64,000 nt of DNA, from positions 48,656,408 through 48,720,407 of the forward strand of contig OZ023205.1 in NCBI GenBank assembly GCA_963995525.1, read 5' to 3'. Source of the stretch: Escarpia spicata. Lineage: Eukaryota; Annelida; Polychaeta; Sabellida; Siboglinidae. Below the pieces are notes generated by a model. That model saw nothing but the letters and a program-made list of their open reading frames with translations. It was not told where the DNA came from and ran no database searches. Positions 24,001 to 39,000 of this stretch are shown in pieces (the stretch's first letter is position 1; each line of letters begins with the position of its first letter). The position numbers and the translations under genes were made by a program.

Positions 24001-27000
24001 TTCTGCTGTTGCCAACTGCATCCAGCAGATAATCATTTTAACACAACTCCCCAGTGATGCCACCTGGTGATTGACTAAATTTGTCCACTGAAAAAATTTA
24101 ATAACTGTAAATAACTGCCATTGTTTTTCACATGCATCGCCGATTGGCCAATGTTCCAAGAAAGCGAATGAACATGGAAAGTGTGAACCTTGGCGAAATA
24201 GGCTTTCAATGCACCAAAATGTTAATATTAATATATACATGCAAGTTTTCTGAAGCAGTAATATTACAAATATTTTTTAACAATATTGTTCACCTCAATT
24301 TGATTTTTCCAAGCATCTCATTTCAAAAATATTTCGTGATAAGTATAACTAGTATCCACTATCACATGCCAGCCCATTTGTACAAATCATATTATTTAGT
24401 TTTGGTGAAACCATTGGAAAAACTCCCACTGCTGGCCCAAGTTGTATCAGCTCTGCAGTTGCCATGGTATGGATGTAATAGGTCTGTAGCATTGTAATGA
24501 TGCCCCTCTGAGCTTGATTTACGAGGATTTAGACTCAAAAGAAGTGACCTTATTATTATTATTCCTATTCCGGTTGAGTATTGGCGACAAATTATACCTA
24601 CATCAAACAAAATCACTTGTTTCACCAGAAGTCTGCCTAGCAATTAATATAGGGTTGTGCATTGGCTACTAAAGCTATTCAATTTTACATCCTGCATACA
24701 AATACATATGCATATTTTAATATTATATTAACTTATGTAATGTATTTTTTATTTTCTAAACACCCCTGTTTCTATTTTTTATATATATGGTGTCAAAATA
24801 AATTTGATTTGATTTGATTATTGTTGTGTGATCAACACAATTAACACAATTAACACAATTAACACACTATGTACATTTGAAATAGTTTTTTTTATGAGAT
24901 GTCAGTCTGCCTCCGAAAACCCCAAACAAAAATTGTATACAAGATATTTGCCAGATCTGACAAGTCTATTCTTATTGAAAACAGTTGCCAGGTTTATGCT
25001 ACATGAGTTGTGATAACATTTTGGACATAACATTCTCAGTTGCTATGAGATTATACGCTCTGATTAAAATCGACTGAGGTGCCACATAATGACATTTTGT
25101 GTTGTAGATGGCAACAAAGTCTGGCATATACGGCCTCCAGGCGGCGCTCATGTGCCAGGTGGTGAATAAGAACGGCCTGGTGGGCGCTGTTCAACAGGTG
25201 CACCTTTGTCAACCATTCTCGCACTCTGCTGATGTCATCAAGTCGTAAGTCACAGTTTTTATAGGTCGCAGTAGTTCACAAAGTGCCTATCTGGGTGGGC
25301 GGCGGTTTAGTTGTCACCATATACACAGGGACACTTAATTGCTACAGTGGCATCACCTATCATGTGAAATATTAATTAACATATTAATGCACGTTTACAT
25401 ACGCCATTGTGGACAGCAGGGCGGTTTCACGAAGGGTTCTTAAAGCTACACAATTACTTTGTGTCACGTGTTTTCGTAAACTCCTATGTTTGCTTTAAAA
25501 AAGTGCAAAATATACTAAAACAATCGTCTTAGCGTTAATTGTTGAATGTTCTTAGCCGTTTCGTGAAATCGTCCCGAGAGCCAGGCAGCGTGGTTGGTAA
25601 TGCCTTGGGGACCATGTCATCTTAGTTGAATCCGGTGGCTGGTGGTGGTGATTTTGGAAGGCATTTTGGATCTCTCAGAATCTTAATTTCCACATGTATT
25701 GGTGGAGGATGGTTTGTAGTTTTTGGCAAACTTGCGAGACTATCCCAGACTTGTGTCAAGTTTATTGGCTCAGTCTTGCAAGAGGTTTTAAAAAATTATC
25801 CGTGCTGTGAAGGGACCACTTCTGTCATGACTCACATTTTTATGGGTTCAAGATACTGCTATGAAAACAACTATTTCTGATTTTTTTCATTTACGTCATG
25901 CTTAACGGAGTGTTCAGTTGTGTCAAATAATTATGCCAGTTATTTTTTCCAGTTTAGTCATACACATTTTTATTATTAAACCACTGTTTTAATTTGAGCC
26001 TAGTACTTCCTTAATAATTAGTTTGTAATAATGTGTAATAATAATAATTATTATAATAATTTCCTTATAATGTGTTCAGCACTGTTACATTGGTCCACAA
26101 TGCATATTCAGAAAGAAATCACATCCATGACTATTTGTGTGCAGACTAACTATGATTTGTATAGACAAGGAAATATGCTCTACAGCTTCACTGCTAAAAG
26201 GGCCATTGCTTGATATTCACTAGTTAGAAGATTGTGAAATTTAGGTAATTCTTCACTGCCCCAGTTCACCCAGCCATGAAAAATAATGTTTAGCAATGAA
26301 CATTGTATTGCTGAAGTATTTCTACAGAAGTCAAGCTGGTGTTTGAATCAACAGTCTTCTAAATACTTTACATGTACACCTTGTTTTGATGTTAGCTGCA
26401 TCCCAAGATGCGATGCCCAAATAAATGGTGCACAAGAGTTTTAACAAGATTTAGCAAGATTGCCACCCAGAGAATTAACTCTAGATGGCAGGTGGACAAG
26501 GAAGCATATTGGCATTTTTTATCTACATGTATCCCACCCTTCTGAGGTATGTGTTGATTTTATTTATATTCATGCTACTAGCACCCAGTCAGCGGATAAT
26601 ATGTTCCATTCATTTACAGTCCTTTGTAAAAATGTGAACTTTCTTATATCTAATCTACACTGCTCCTTTACTAATATAACTTCATGTCCTCTAGTCTTTC
26701 TTAACTGAAAAAAAACATTTCTATCAATATTTTCATAACCACTCAATATTTTAAACACTTCTATCTGATCTCCTCTCAATCTCCTAGTCTCTAGTGTTGT
26801 TAAACCACATTCTTTTAGGCGTATTCTGTAAATAAGATTCCTCGGTTTTTGTATCCCATAAATATACTAACTTATTGCAAACTTAACAGGAATTTTCATA
26901 ATTTTTGAGGGAATAAGATAAATAGAAACATAGCTTTGAGACTTATGAAACATAGCTTTGAGACTTATTTAATTAACAGTTAACTATTCACTATGCCGTG

Positions 27001-30000
27001 TACATGAATACATTCACACTCAGTTTTATCTAAGCAGTTAGATCAAGTTAAATCAGTATTACTTGAATCGTTATCATTTCTGAGCTTACTCTCATGTTGA
27101 AGTTTCCTTATAAATAAAAATTGGCTGAAAACTGATGTTAAATTTCAGGAAATAGCACCTACGGAAGAGGCTTGGTAGGCAAATGGGGACTATTTGCAGT
27201 GGTTATAGAGTGCAATTGTAGGTGAAAAATAATGTGCAAATCAACAAAAATATGAGCACAAAACTATTTTGTTCACATTTGAAATGGTTGATGTTGCAAA
27301 GGTTAGAATCTGTGTAGTTTTAGACTGTTGTCTGACAAACCTATTGAACTACAGGAAGTTTCTGGGAATGAATTTGTATTGTGCTCTGAGTTCTTCTGTT
27401 GTAATAACATTGACTGCAGGTGTCTCAGGTGACACCTGTCTTGAAAGACTTCCTTTGATCTGTCATGCAAGTTGGAAGAAACAGGAGCTGAATCTAAGGT
27501 GTGGAAGTTTCATAATGAAACCAAGTAAACACTGATACAGAATTAGGTAAACCAGGAGCTGTGATCAAAGAAATCACACCTTGCCATGTATAGTTCTGTA
27601 TTGGGCATTCTGTAAGTTCTTTGATCCCTTCTCTTAGATAGACTAATCCCATCATAGGAAAATGTACTTCTAATAGAATAGTGTTTGTTTGATTGATTTA
27701 TTCTCTCTGCTTTTATACTGTTTGTATTTATGTCAAATTTGGATGATCCCTCAAGGAATTTGTTTGTAGATAAGACATAATTTTGTTTCCCTATAAATCT
27801 GAGAAATTTGGTAATAATACTGTAAATAAATTTATGTTATATATCACAGTTTACTTGAACATTCAATAAGCTTGACATAAAATATATGACATCAAAATAA
27901 AAAATAAAAACATTGAATATATATCTATAGCTGTTAAAACTAGTAAATTTTAAGGTAATATATTAAATGTATATGATTTTCTCATTTACAAACAATTGAC
28001 CCACAGTGACAAGATAATTAAAATATGCTTATCAATCTTAATAAAATATATTGTTCAGTTTAACAATAACATTAAATACATTGCCTGATTTAATTAATTT
28101 AACTTTTTAGTGCACACTTCTCAACATGTAATACAACCATTGTCAGTGCTGTGTTGAGAGCACATGACTCATGTTTTGGTGGGTTTGAGATAGAGCTATG
28201 AAAACAGCTATTTCCAAATTATTTTACTTAGGCCAGTTGACTGATTGGGAATTCATTTGCACCTAGATAATTAAACACTGGGTGAATTTAGCTTATTTTA
28301 ATAAGTTGACCATTATTACATTGATCCACTGTGCACATTCAGAAATAAATAAAATCCATGATTATGGGTGTTCATTTTTCTCAACTTTTAGTATAATTTT
28401 TTTATTTTTTTATTATTATAAATATTTGACATGTTTATGAAGTTCAGATGAATTATGCTTTTTATAGTCAAGGCAATGTGATGTGGTGATAGTTTCATTG
28501 CTAAAGGAGTCTGCTCAAAATTCACAGGAGCTAAAACTATGGTGTGACAGTTTCATCTGACCTTGATAGAAGATTAGGTAAAACAGGAGCTGTGATCAAA
28601 GCAATCACACCTTGCCCAGTACAGTTTTATATTGGGCATTGTGCAAATTCTGTCACCCATTCTCTTAGATGGACTAATCCCATCATAGAATAATGTACTC
28701 CTAGTAGAATAGTGTTTGTTTGATGAACTGATTCTCTCTTCTTTTATACTCTGTCTATTCAGTTCGAATTTTGATAGTTGCTCAAGGAATTTGTTGGTGG
28801 ATAAGATATTGTTTCCCCAGAAAATGTGTAGTAATACTCTCCATAGGTCAAAGGTTGTCTGTTTGCCATCCTGAGTTTGTGTTTTTGTATGATAGTCTAG
28901 CTAAATCTTGTTAATTAAAATATTGTTACCGGCATTGATCAAGCTATTAGAAATAACTGACACATGTAAAAAGTAGGATTTCCCTAACCATAAGAACCAT
29001 GTTAAAATAAGTAATAAGAACCATGTCTGGTGGACATATTTCTTACAAGTACTGTAAATTATTGAAAAAAATACACTGCTTTGCTACAGTTAACAGTCAT
29101 ATTTCAATAGGCAAAGTTGAATAGTATTTCAGGTCATTTTAAAACAAAATTATATAAATGGTAGCTAGGACAATTTGCTGTGAATGTGGCAGATATATTA
29201 AATGTCTAAGTCGACAAAGGGAAAATGAAAGTGAGTGGTATTTGAAATTGTTTGACATGACTATAAAGCAAGTTATTGTTCCTACATGAGTGGTGACTAA
29301 TTTTCTCTGGCAAAAACTGGCATGATGACACCATGGTGACATATTACTGCCTCCCCCCTAGTAGACACCATGGTGACATATTATTGCCCCCCCCCAGTAA
29401 AAACTACAGCAGGTAACTGTTGTTGATCAGTGAGACAATGGCTAGGTGTTGGTGGCAGAAACAAAGGCAGTTGCTCAGACTGTTACTCTCATTCACACTT
29501 CTGTGTGTGTAGACAACTACAATGAACAGGTGTGAAAATAGGATTAACATCCAGCCTTGTAGTTCACTTGTGTATTCTCTCATCTACTTCAAACAGTTAC
29601 TCACATTGGGAATCAAACACAATGCCACTGCATAGAAACCAGTCAAACCACCAGGAATTGTGAGTTCTTTCCATTGTGGTGGGCTCAGTGATAATAGTAA
29701 ACTTTATGCCCCTTTTGACAACTAGCTGTTCCCAACACTTTCCCATCAATGTACCTCACGCTTCATGTTTCCTGTGCTTGATTCATCACACTTATGACAT
29801 CCCTCATTACAGTGTTAATCTGTATTTCTTCACTGGCAGTCTTAGGCAAAAATTCAGGCATGAAGTTGTGACATCCAAAAAGAACAGTGTAGAACAGGCC
29901 TGGTGTAGACAGAGTATAATAACATGCTAATTCTTACAGAAGACAAAACATTTAGAATTTCCCCTGGTATGTGACAAGCAAGATAGGCCCTGTTGTTGTT

Positions 30001-33000
30001 TTTTCACTCACCCTAACCAATATTGCGGACATTAACAGTTTTTGCCACATTGTAACTATCTATTTTTTATCTTTTAAAAATGTTTGTTATATCATGATGA
30101 ATGCACAATTTAAAAGAAATTTTCTGGTTCATTATATCACGATGAATGCACAATTTAAAAGACATTTTCTGGTTCATTTTAGATGTTAGAAGTCCTAGAA
30201 CTCACCAGAAGTAACAACAGGTTGTTTACAATGTGCATAGTATGCCCTATCAGTGTCTGTGGGTGGGCTTTGTGTTTGAAGAATATCAGGAACTGAAGCT
30301 TACTCTGTGATTGAAACAAATATTACTGTGGTATGAAATAAAATTACAAAGTGGGATGCCCAGGACCCCTAGGTGCTGTTTGGTGCTCGCCATGTCCCCA
30401 CCACCAACTCACACACTGTTTAACCCAGGGGAATGAAACAGATTATATGCTGAAGATTAAAACAAGAATTGATAGACATAGGCCACTCATAGAAGAACTA
30501 AATTGTCGGTCTCTTCTTCTTGATATACGCTAAATCCCTCTTACAAAACTTGTTGTATGTGTGCACAGACATGTTAATATATTGTAAGAGAACACATTGT
30601 AATATGTGGGGAAAAGGAAAAGTTTATAGACGTCCAATTGAAGGAGGGAAAACTTGACAGCGAGAAACATGCAGTTTGAATTTACGTAGGAATTGGAAGC
30701 TAGAGATCACCTGGCTGAAAATCGTCAAACTTGGTGCAGTATCAGCGACAGATAGAAAATTGTTCCAGCTATAGTTACAGGAAGCTGTTTAGTGACATAC
30801 AGGAGCTGACATTTTTCGAATATAATCAAGAAGAAGAGACCGACATAATTTTGAACACTGAAAATAGACCAAACCTCAGATGCCCAACATTTGAGTTCCA
30901 GACACCCCAAACCCATCCCAAATGTTTCCAGCCTACCCACATTAATAAATTGTAACTGGTCACTGGCCTAGTTATTATGATAACCTTTTGCCAGAAATCG
31001 CACGCGCTCACCCGTGTAACTGACGTAACCAGCAACAGGCAGCTGGGTTGCGTCAACTTACGTGTCCAGGATTGTGTAATATTAACAACATAAAAACTAA
31101 TACATTTGTCTGCATACACCAGTGACACATTTGTACATGGAATAATTACCTGTACAATGATATAGAAAAACATTAAATTCCATGGCTGGAACTCCACGGA
31201 ATTGTTACAGTGTGTTGTTTGCCAGAAGTAGCACGCGCTCACAGGGCTGACACGGCGAATGCTTACGTGACCAGTGACAGGTAGACCTGGTGCATGTTAA
31301 CCACTTAGGATTTTGAAATGTCAATAACTTCAAAACTACTCGATATTTCTACATTTCTACATACATCCAGCGACATATTTGTATATGGCATAATTATCTT
31401 TTAGATGATATAGAAAAACATTGAATTCTGCAGCTGGAACTACACTGAGCCTTTTGAAATATTGAGCCCCAAAAGTTCTCCACCCCCCAGACGAATTTAG
31501 AAAATGTCTACATCTACGAACCATCTCAATGGGCCCGGTAGATCACATACAAAATGTCAGCCCGATACAAGCAAAACTGACGGAGATGTGGGTGCACAAA
31601 CAGAACGAACTGTTTTATAATATAGATGAATATTATTAAATATTAAAACAATCACATGCACCTATGTTTATTGTCAAGTTAAAGTAGCCTTTGCGATAAT
31701 CTTCTGAAAAGGGCAGCATATCAAAAGAGGAAAATCGTAAAACCATCAAATTCTGGTAAACACAACTTGTGATGTATACAGAGGATTACTGATAGTCAGT
31801 TAATAGGATGTTGCTGAGGGCGTGATACAAACAAGACATGACAAGCTTTCAAATGTTTGTCTCTTAACATTAGTAATACTACTTCATTTGCATTGGAAAT
31901 CAAAATATGTAGAGTATATTATATGTATACATACTTCATAAGTACAATGAATGGATATATTAAATCATATAAATATTAAGACAATTACAAATAACAGTTA
32001 ATATTCAAATACTATTAGTTATTATTTGTATATCAAGTAAATGCAATATCATGTTCACCTCACCTTAAAATGAATGAGCAAATATTTGTATAGTGAGAAG
32101 CAGCTGAGTAAAAAGCCATGTTAAAAATGGCTTTCATCCTGCAAGACAATCACCAAAATCACCCAAGTAGAACCATCCCCGTTCCACATGGCCGACTTTG
32201 AGATGTCCAGAGCTCAATTGGCTCCTGGCACACCTTTGAAGATCTGAGGTGCACACCCAAAACTGTCACACCTTCCTGTTCCAGTTGACCGATCACCCAT
32301 TGTTTGTGCCTAGAAATCTTTGATCTTTATGAGTGAAGATGAAAGCAAAAATATGCCTTTTGCTGATGTTATCAAAGAGCATAATTTACTTAGAAGCTGG
32401 GGTAGGTGACTTTAGCAAAGGGAATCTGCCTGGCCAATGATGTCTAGTTGCTGACCAGTAGAGCCTATATAAGTTGACTGGTCAGTGGTGATAGACGAAA
32501 CAGTGTCGCTGTCAGTGCCACATGTCACAAGTGTGTTTGAGTACTATAATCTGAGCATCAAGTATGTCTACTTTGTCACCAATGCTTGAAGAGAACAGTT
32601 GGAGCCCGGGCTCCGTGGAGTGTGCCCGCGACTACCAAGACAGCGCCGACTTCAGTTTTCACGCCATCACCAACAATCTCGTAAGTTTTACTCGTTTACT
32701 TCCGTGATTTATAATTATACAGTTCACCTTACTGGCAGCCATTTATCGTATCCTCCATGTTAACCAAAATGCATAGTTATTTTATTGGTTTATATATATA
32801 TTTCAAATATTTATGTTATTAAAATGTATGTCATGAAATTAATATTTTGTATTTTTTTAAATGTTGACCCCACTGATTTGATATATGATTAATTTATTTA
32901 GTGGCTGTCAGATCTTATGGTAGAGGTTAGCTATGTTGTTATTGCGTTAACAAATATTGATATTAATGTGAGTATTGCATGTGTTGGTCCATTTTCAAAT

Positions 33001-36000
33001 ATGTTTAGATAAAGATGAAGGAATAAAAATTTTAGAGTTGCAGGTAATGATGAGTTAAAGTAGGCTTTGATCCAGTCAGCTTCATGCATGACCTGGTAGG
33101 CTTTATGCATGACTAAAGTGAAAAAATATCCATTTAATAGAAGCAAACACAATCACTCCATATTCTAGTAGAATCAGAGACATGATATAATCAAATCTGC
33201 CCCAGAGTGTTTCTATTTAGCAAGGTCCATTGAATAAGGACAGTAGATAAAAACATATATTTTATACTAGCAACATGTATTATACAAACTGCCAAAAATT
33301 AAACTAATATATCTCAAGTAATATGTTTGCTAAGTGCACAATTCATACAGTTTGTGTATGTTGACATTATTTAATATAACAACTACATACATTATATTTA
33401 CAAAAAGGAAACTTAATAAGTATCTACATACTACTACGCTGTATTAACATCAGCTACAGTTTTAGTTTTATAAAGAAAACAGTTTCATAAAAGATATTTA
33501 TTTGTATTATTTATTGCATTCCGTTGTTATTATTAAAACAAATATTCCACCCCCTTTATTCTGGAGAGAGGTAATGTCATCTGAGTTTACATATTTTAGT
33601 CCTAACATAACCTTTCCTTGTATTTTGATAGACTCGAGGCTAATTTTGTCTATGTTTAACTATAGACTGCTAACTTTGTTTATTAACCTTGCAGACTCGT
33701 ACAATTTTGGCATAAGCAATCCAACATGTGGCATAAGCAATCCAACATGTGGCATAAGCAATCCAACATGTGGCATAAGCAATCCAACATGTGGCATAAG
33801 CAAACCAACAAGTGTCAGCACTGCTTTTGTCAAATATTTAGTACATTGTGAAATATGGTTTATCATAAACCATTTTATAGTTGGTTTAATTTCAAAATAC
33901 TTTAGTCTCAAGGGTAAGGAAGCAGATGTTTGTAGTGAGACATAATGGAGCTAATACTGGCTTGCAATAGCTTCTACTTGGACTCGGCCATGTTGAATGT
34001 CTGCTCAGCCATGTGGAATGTGCGAGAACAACTCAGTTCAACTCAGACCAAATGGAAATTTATAAATCTACCAATCAATGTCCATTTGGCATGTGGATTA
34101 AATTAATTTGATAGATTAATGAATTTCATAGGCCTGTATAAATTAGATAAGGTTTTTATTTGGGTAACAACCTAATTATTATTCAGTAATCTGCCCCTGT
34201 TGTCCCTGACCGAAATACTACGAGATTTACTAGTAAAGTATTACATTTGAATCTGGTTAATTTAACACAAACTAAAAATGAACCGGCATGTTGTAATGGA
34301 TACGGGGCACTCTGAGGGTTAGCTTTTTGGCAAAACGAATTTGAAATAAGATGAGAGTAACAATCGAACTGAAGAGGTACCTCTACGCTATTCACACACT
34401 ACATGTTTGAACAAAACTGATGGTGAAATTATTTGAGCAGGGATTAATCCATATATGACTGGAACTGTATGTGTGCATTTCTATTTTGCAGAGTGCATCT
34501 TTTATGGCTCCAAGTGAAAGTTCTGGCTTACTCAGCACCCAGATGGAGCCACCGACATTCTGGTCTTCCTCGCCCGCAGTGCCCCTAGTGACAAGTCCCA
34601 TCAGTTCAATCGGGAGTCCGCAAAACGAATTGTCACCATGCGCCTTGCAGTTCCTGTCGCCTGTACTAGATGGCAGCACGAGTCACAACATTGCAAGATG
34701 TGACGCACTGTCATCGCCTGTCACCACAACGATATCGCCACCTGCTGTGCAACAGCAGTACTACCCAAGTACCAAGATGTCTACGCCATCAAGCGTGTCA
34801 CCACCAGACGTCTCCGCCTACTGTTCTGCTGTTGGATCGTCGCATTCATCTCCTGACATGCTCGAGAAGCTCGAGTCGGCTCTCCAGGATGTGTGTCATC
34901 AGAGCGCAATCCCGTTTGCGCTATTCAGCAATTCCGATGCATCAACTGACTCGAATGACGTGGCGCCAGTGTCAGTTCGTGTCGGTGTTCTCCAGATGCA
35001 TTTTATGATGCAAAGCACAAAGTCGAAGACACGCGTCACTGAGCTTCAGCAGTTTTATCGCGTGCAGGCAGCACAGTTGGAGTCAGCCCGCTATGCTGCG
35101 CTGTGTCACGCCCACATGACACCATGGCTCGTGCCAAACATCAACTCGTACTTTGACCAGCAACATCATGCGCTGATCGACCGCATCGAGAAGAGTCTCC
35201 ACCTGATGGAATCGCCAGGAACTACAAAAGTCCCAAGCAGCAACAAACGCAAAGCCGAATCGCAGATCATCGACATCACGCCGATAAACCATCGCAGGCC
35301 ATCGACATCGCCACCTAGTGTTGCATTGCCTGTCGTGCACAAATCGATGCGGACTTCGCCGGTGCTGAACGCTCTCGCTGTACGAATCATGACAAACTGG
35401 TACGAACGCAACAAAGAGCACCCATATCCGAGCTACGCCACAGCAGAGGTGATCGCAAAGGCTGGAGATGTCAGTGTCGAACAAGTGAAGAAGTGGTTTG
35501 CCAATCGCAGGATGCGTGGCAGGAATACAAAGACCCTTACACAGATTGCCCAGCGTCGTCAGAAGAAATCTTAGTAGATGCTATACCTGTCAGGTAGTAA
35601 TCGTGTACTCTTTGTACAGGGTCATTTGTGGACACATGCTGCTGTAAATATGGCTTCTTTTTTGTACATATATTTATTTATTACGAGGTGATTTTTTAAG
35701 TTGTACATATGAGAAATATAAAATATTCATGATTAACAAGCATTATTATTAACACATGTTAATGTTTGAAGTAGATATTTAAAATGTGTTAGAATTACAA
35801 ATCTGCATTTGAAAAAAGTAATTCAGATATCTGAATAAATAAAATGAAGATTATTTCCTATGAAAGAAGATAATGCAGGACGGAATATGAAACTTGTTAT
35901 ACTCAGCTGACATAGGAAACTGCTTTGAACTGAAACCTTCGTATTTGTACAAAGTTACATGTGTATATGGTTTTAGTACCTTGTGTAATTAAAACTACAT

Positions 36001-39000
36001 AAAATGGTGAACTGTGTCTGATGACTTTGTAATTTATTCGTGATGCATAGAAACCTTGATAACTTTAATAATGTTGATAACTTGAACCACGTGCCATATT
36101 TGTAACAACCCTGAGTGCAACATCTGTAAATGAGGAAACAAAAATCCCTAAAACCTGCAATTGAACCCATATTACCACTTGTATCCCATACATGCTCAAA
36201 AGGATCTTGCGATGCAAACTTGATATATTGATTAGACTTGACACCATCCTTTCAAGCCAGGGGCGCTGCTACTGATTACTTCTAGTTCCTGAACAGTACA
36301 TTAGCCACGATTGGCCCAAACTGGCCTACCTTTGCAGGCAATGAGAGCCTTTCTTCCATGATTCAACGAGACAGTATGCCGGGGAGTACTGAGGCTGATG
36401 GGTGCTGTGGTGTAGCTGGGGTATGGGTGGTCTTTATTGTGTTCTTATCATGATTTGTACAATGACAACATTCAACACTGGTCCACGTCGATGTCCCCAA
36501 CGTTCCCATCAATCTCTCCCTGGCATACTGCCTTGTTGAAGTAACGCACTCGTTGCCTGCAAAGTTAGACCAATTTAGGTTTGCGCTAATGGTGGCTGAT
36601 GTTACACATTCATGCTACTAGCACCCACATAGTCAGCAGATGTTCCATTCATTTACAGTCCTTTGTAAAAATGAGAACTTCCTTATATCTAGGCTACATT
36701 GCTCCTTTACTAATGTAACTTTGTGTCCTCTAGTCCTTCTATCTTTCTTAACTGAAAAAACCCATTTCTATCAATATTTTCATAACCATTCAGTATTTTA
36801 AACACTTCTGTCTGATCTCCTCAATATCCTGGTCTGTAATGTTGTTAAACCACATTCTGTTATAGTACAGCGGCTAAGAGCCACACATTTAATGAATTGT
36901 GCACTTTTTGACAAAAGCATGAAAATTGGCACATGTAGTATATGATATATATATTCATGTAATGCTAGGTACCCATCGCCATCGACATGGTATCTAGCCA
37001 CCATTTTGATTTTTAAAATGGCCGCCATGGAAATCCATTACCCAAGTTTCTTGGCATCTAAGCAACATAGAAACACGGTCTTGGTGTATAAACCATAATT
37101 TTTAGGGTCAAGGAATTCATTTCTGCCATATTCCATATCCTCAGACGATCGATCGCAACATAGAAACATGTTCATTTTTAGGGTCAAGGAATCCATTTTC
37201 GCCACATGCTGTATCCTCAGATGACCGCCATATTGGAATTCAAAATGGCCGACATACAAGTTCTTATATTTTATTTTAATTCACCTAACTGGGAATACTA
37301 GCTAGGTACTCAATACAAAAACATTAATTAATCTAGATGTGCCATGGATATGGCTATTAAATAATGACCATGACTCTCATACACATGTTAAAATAACAGT
37401 CACATTTTATTAATCATATGCAGTATAAGCTATCGTATAGTTAGAGATGTCAAGGGTCGCCACATGCTCCACTGCAGCTACACAGCTCGGTGCATTGCAG
37501 ACTAGACGACCGGCATTTACACTTGCGTCTACACCCCATCTTGCACCCACAGTGCACTAGCTCATAGTAAGACATTGATGCCTCTGGTAGGTCAGTCCAG
37601 AATGGTTTCCATCCTGTGTCACTTGGACTCCAACCCCAGTGTCCAGGACTTGGCAGGTGGGGAGCTGACACAAGAGCTGGCCTGGATCCCTGGGCGAAGA
37701 CATGCTTTCTTGCTTAGTCCACCTTACTAAGTGTACGCCTAGTGCTGTACATGATTTCGATAACATTTCGATCTCATCTAGAGTAGGTGGGTCAACTTCT
37801 TCCGGGTGTGATGAGAGTGTGAGGAAGGGATCTGTTACAGACGGACATGCCACCCATGCCGTCCATGCCGTCCATGCCGTCCATGCCGACTTCTTCCCTC
37901 GGCCGAGGAAGCAGGAGACAGTGTCCCACTCGCATAGAGAATGGAACAGCATTAATGTTCTAGATTTCAACACACCTAATTTGTTTGCAATAGCATGAAT
38001 TGCAATATGAAGAACGTGAGCACCAACACTGTTGACCCACAATTCATCAATCCCAAGAGCATGGAAATGGCCTAGTGCCAAGACAACCTCATCTGCACCC
38101 ACTGTCGGGATGGCCACTTTGTGTGTCATCTTTTGTGTCGACCGATCATTTCTGATACAGCCATGGCTCCGAAACATATTGATGCAGACATTGCTGAAAT
38201 CAAGCAATCCCTGAACCATCTGTGTGCAAACTTCAATGAGATGAAGGAAAGGAATCGGAAACATGAAATGCAGCTCGACAACCTGCTAAAGCTCCTGAAA
38301 GCTAAAGACGATGTGATCAACAAACTGAACACACGAGTGGAAACTCTCGAATCCAGTGTCGCGAACCTCGAGCAACACTCAGAGAAAAAGAATGTGATTG
38401 TGACTGGATTAAGTCTTCACTCATTTGCGAAAAGTGTTGCCGCCCGACCAACAACACGCACCTCTGGCTCCAGCTCAACATCGACCCCACCATCTGAACC
38501 GGCAACCAGTGAGGTAACCGTTATGAAACGTAACTTCATCGCCTTTGCTCGGGAACAGTTGCATGTCAATATACCTGAGCATGAGATCACGGCAATCCAT
38601 GATCTACCACAATGACGAGATGGAACAACCTCAGTCATCATACAATTCCACAGCAACGACAAACGAGCAGAGGTGATGAAAAACCGCAAGTCACTGAAAG
38701 GCACGAACATATTTCTCAACGATCACCTCTCACGCCTCAACAACGAACTATTTCACCACGGCCGCACACTCCGCAAAGACAGACAAATCCACAGCACCTG
38801 GAGAACAAACTCTGTTGTCTACATCAAGAAAAATGAACAATCCACACCTATCCAAATCAAAATGCATGCCGACTTCAACAAACTAGGCTAAAATGGCTAG
38901 TGACAACACAACAATGGACATAACGTCATCACATGACAATGTAGATGACTGTGATCTTGAAGTAGAACAATTTCACTACAAATATCATGATGTATGTGTG

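Larger units (their letters stand above)
26560..36606 (+). repeat. Tandem duplication, copy 1 (~10 kb, with homeobox gene A)
   Basis: It begins with a LINE fragment (26,566-26,850) and ends at ..GGTGGCTGATGTTACA. Its sequence recurs in the same order and strand from 36,607. The copy carries homeobox gene A. Near-identical stretches of hundreds of bases (for example the upstream region 31,977-32,520) show the duplication is fairly recent. Confidence 0.9.

Noticed and set aside
27269..27535. 88-codon ORF, repeated at 44,235 with two changes
   Set aside because: Its conservation is explained by the recent 10 kb duplication. It has no start context or known motif, and the surrounding DNA is equally conserved.
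29676..29930. 84-codon ORF, repeated at 47,496
   Set aside because: Same argument: conserved only as part of the duplication.
35083..35484. Minus-strand ORF opposite the homeobox exon, also in copy 2
   Set aside because: Shadow of the coding exon; no promoter or splice signals.
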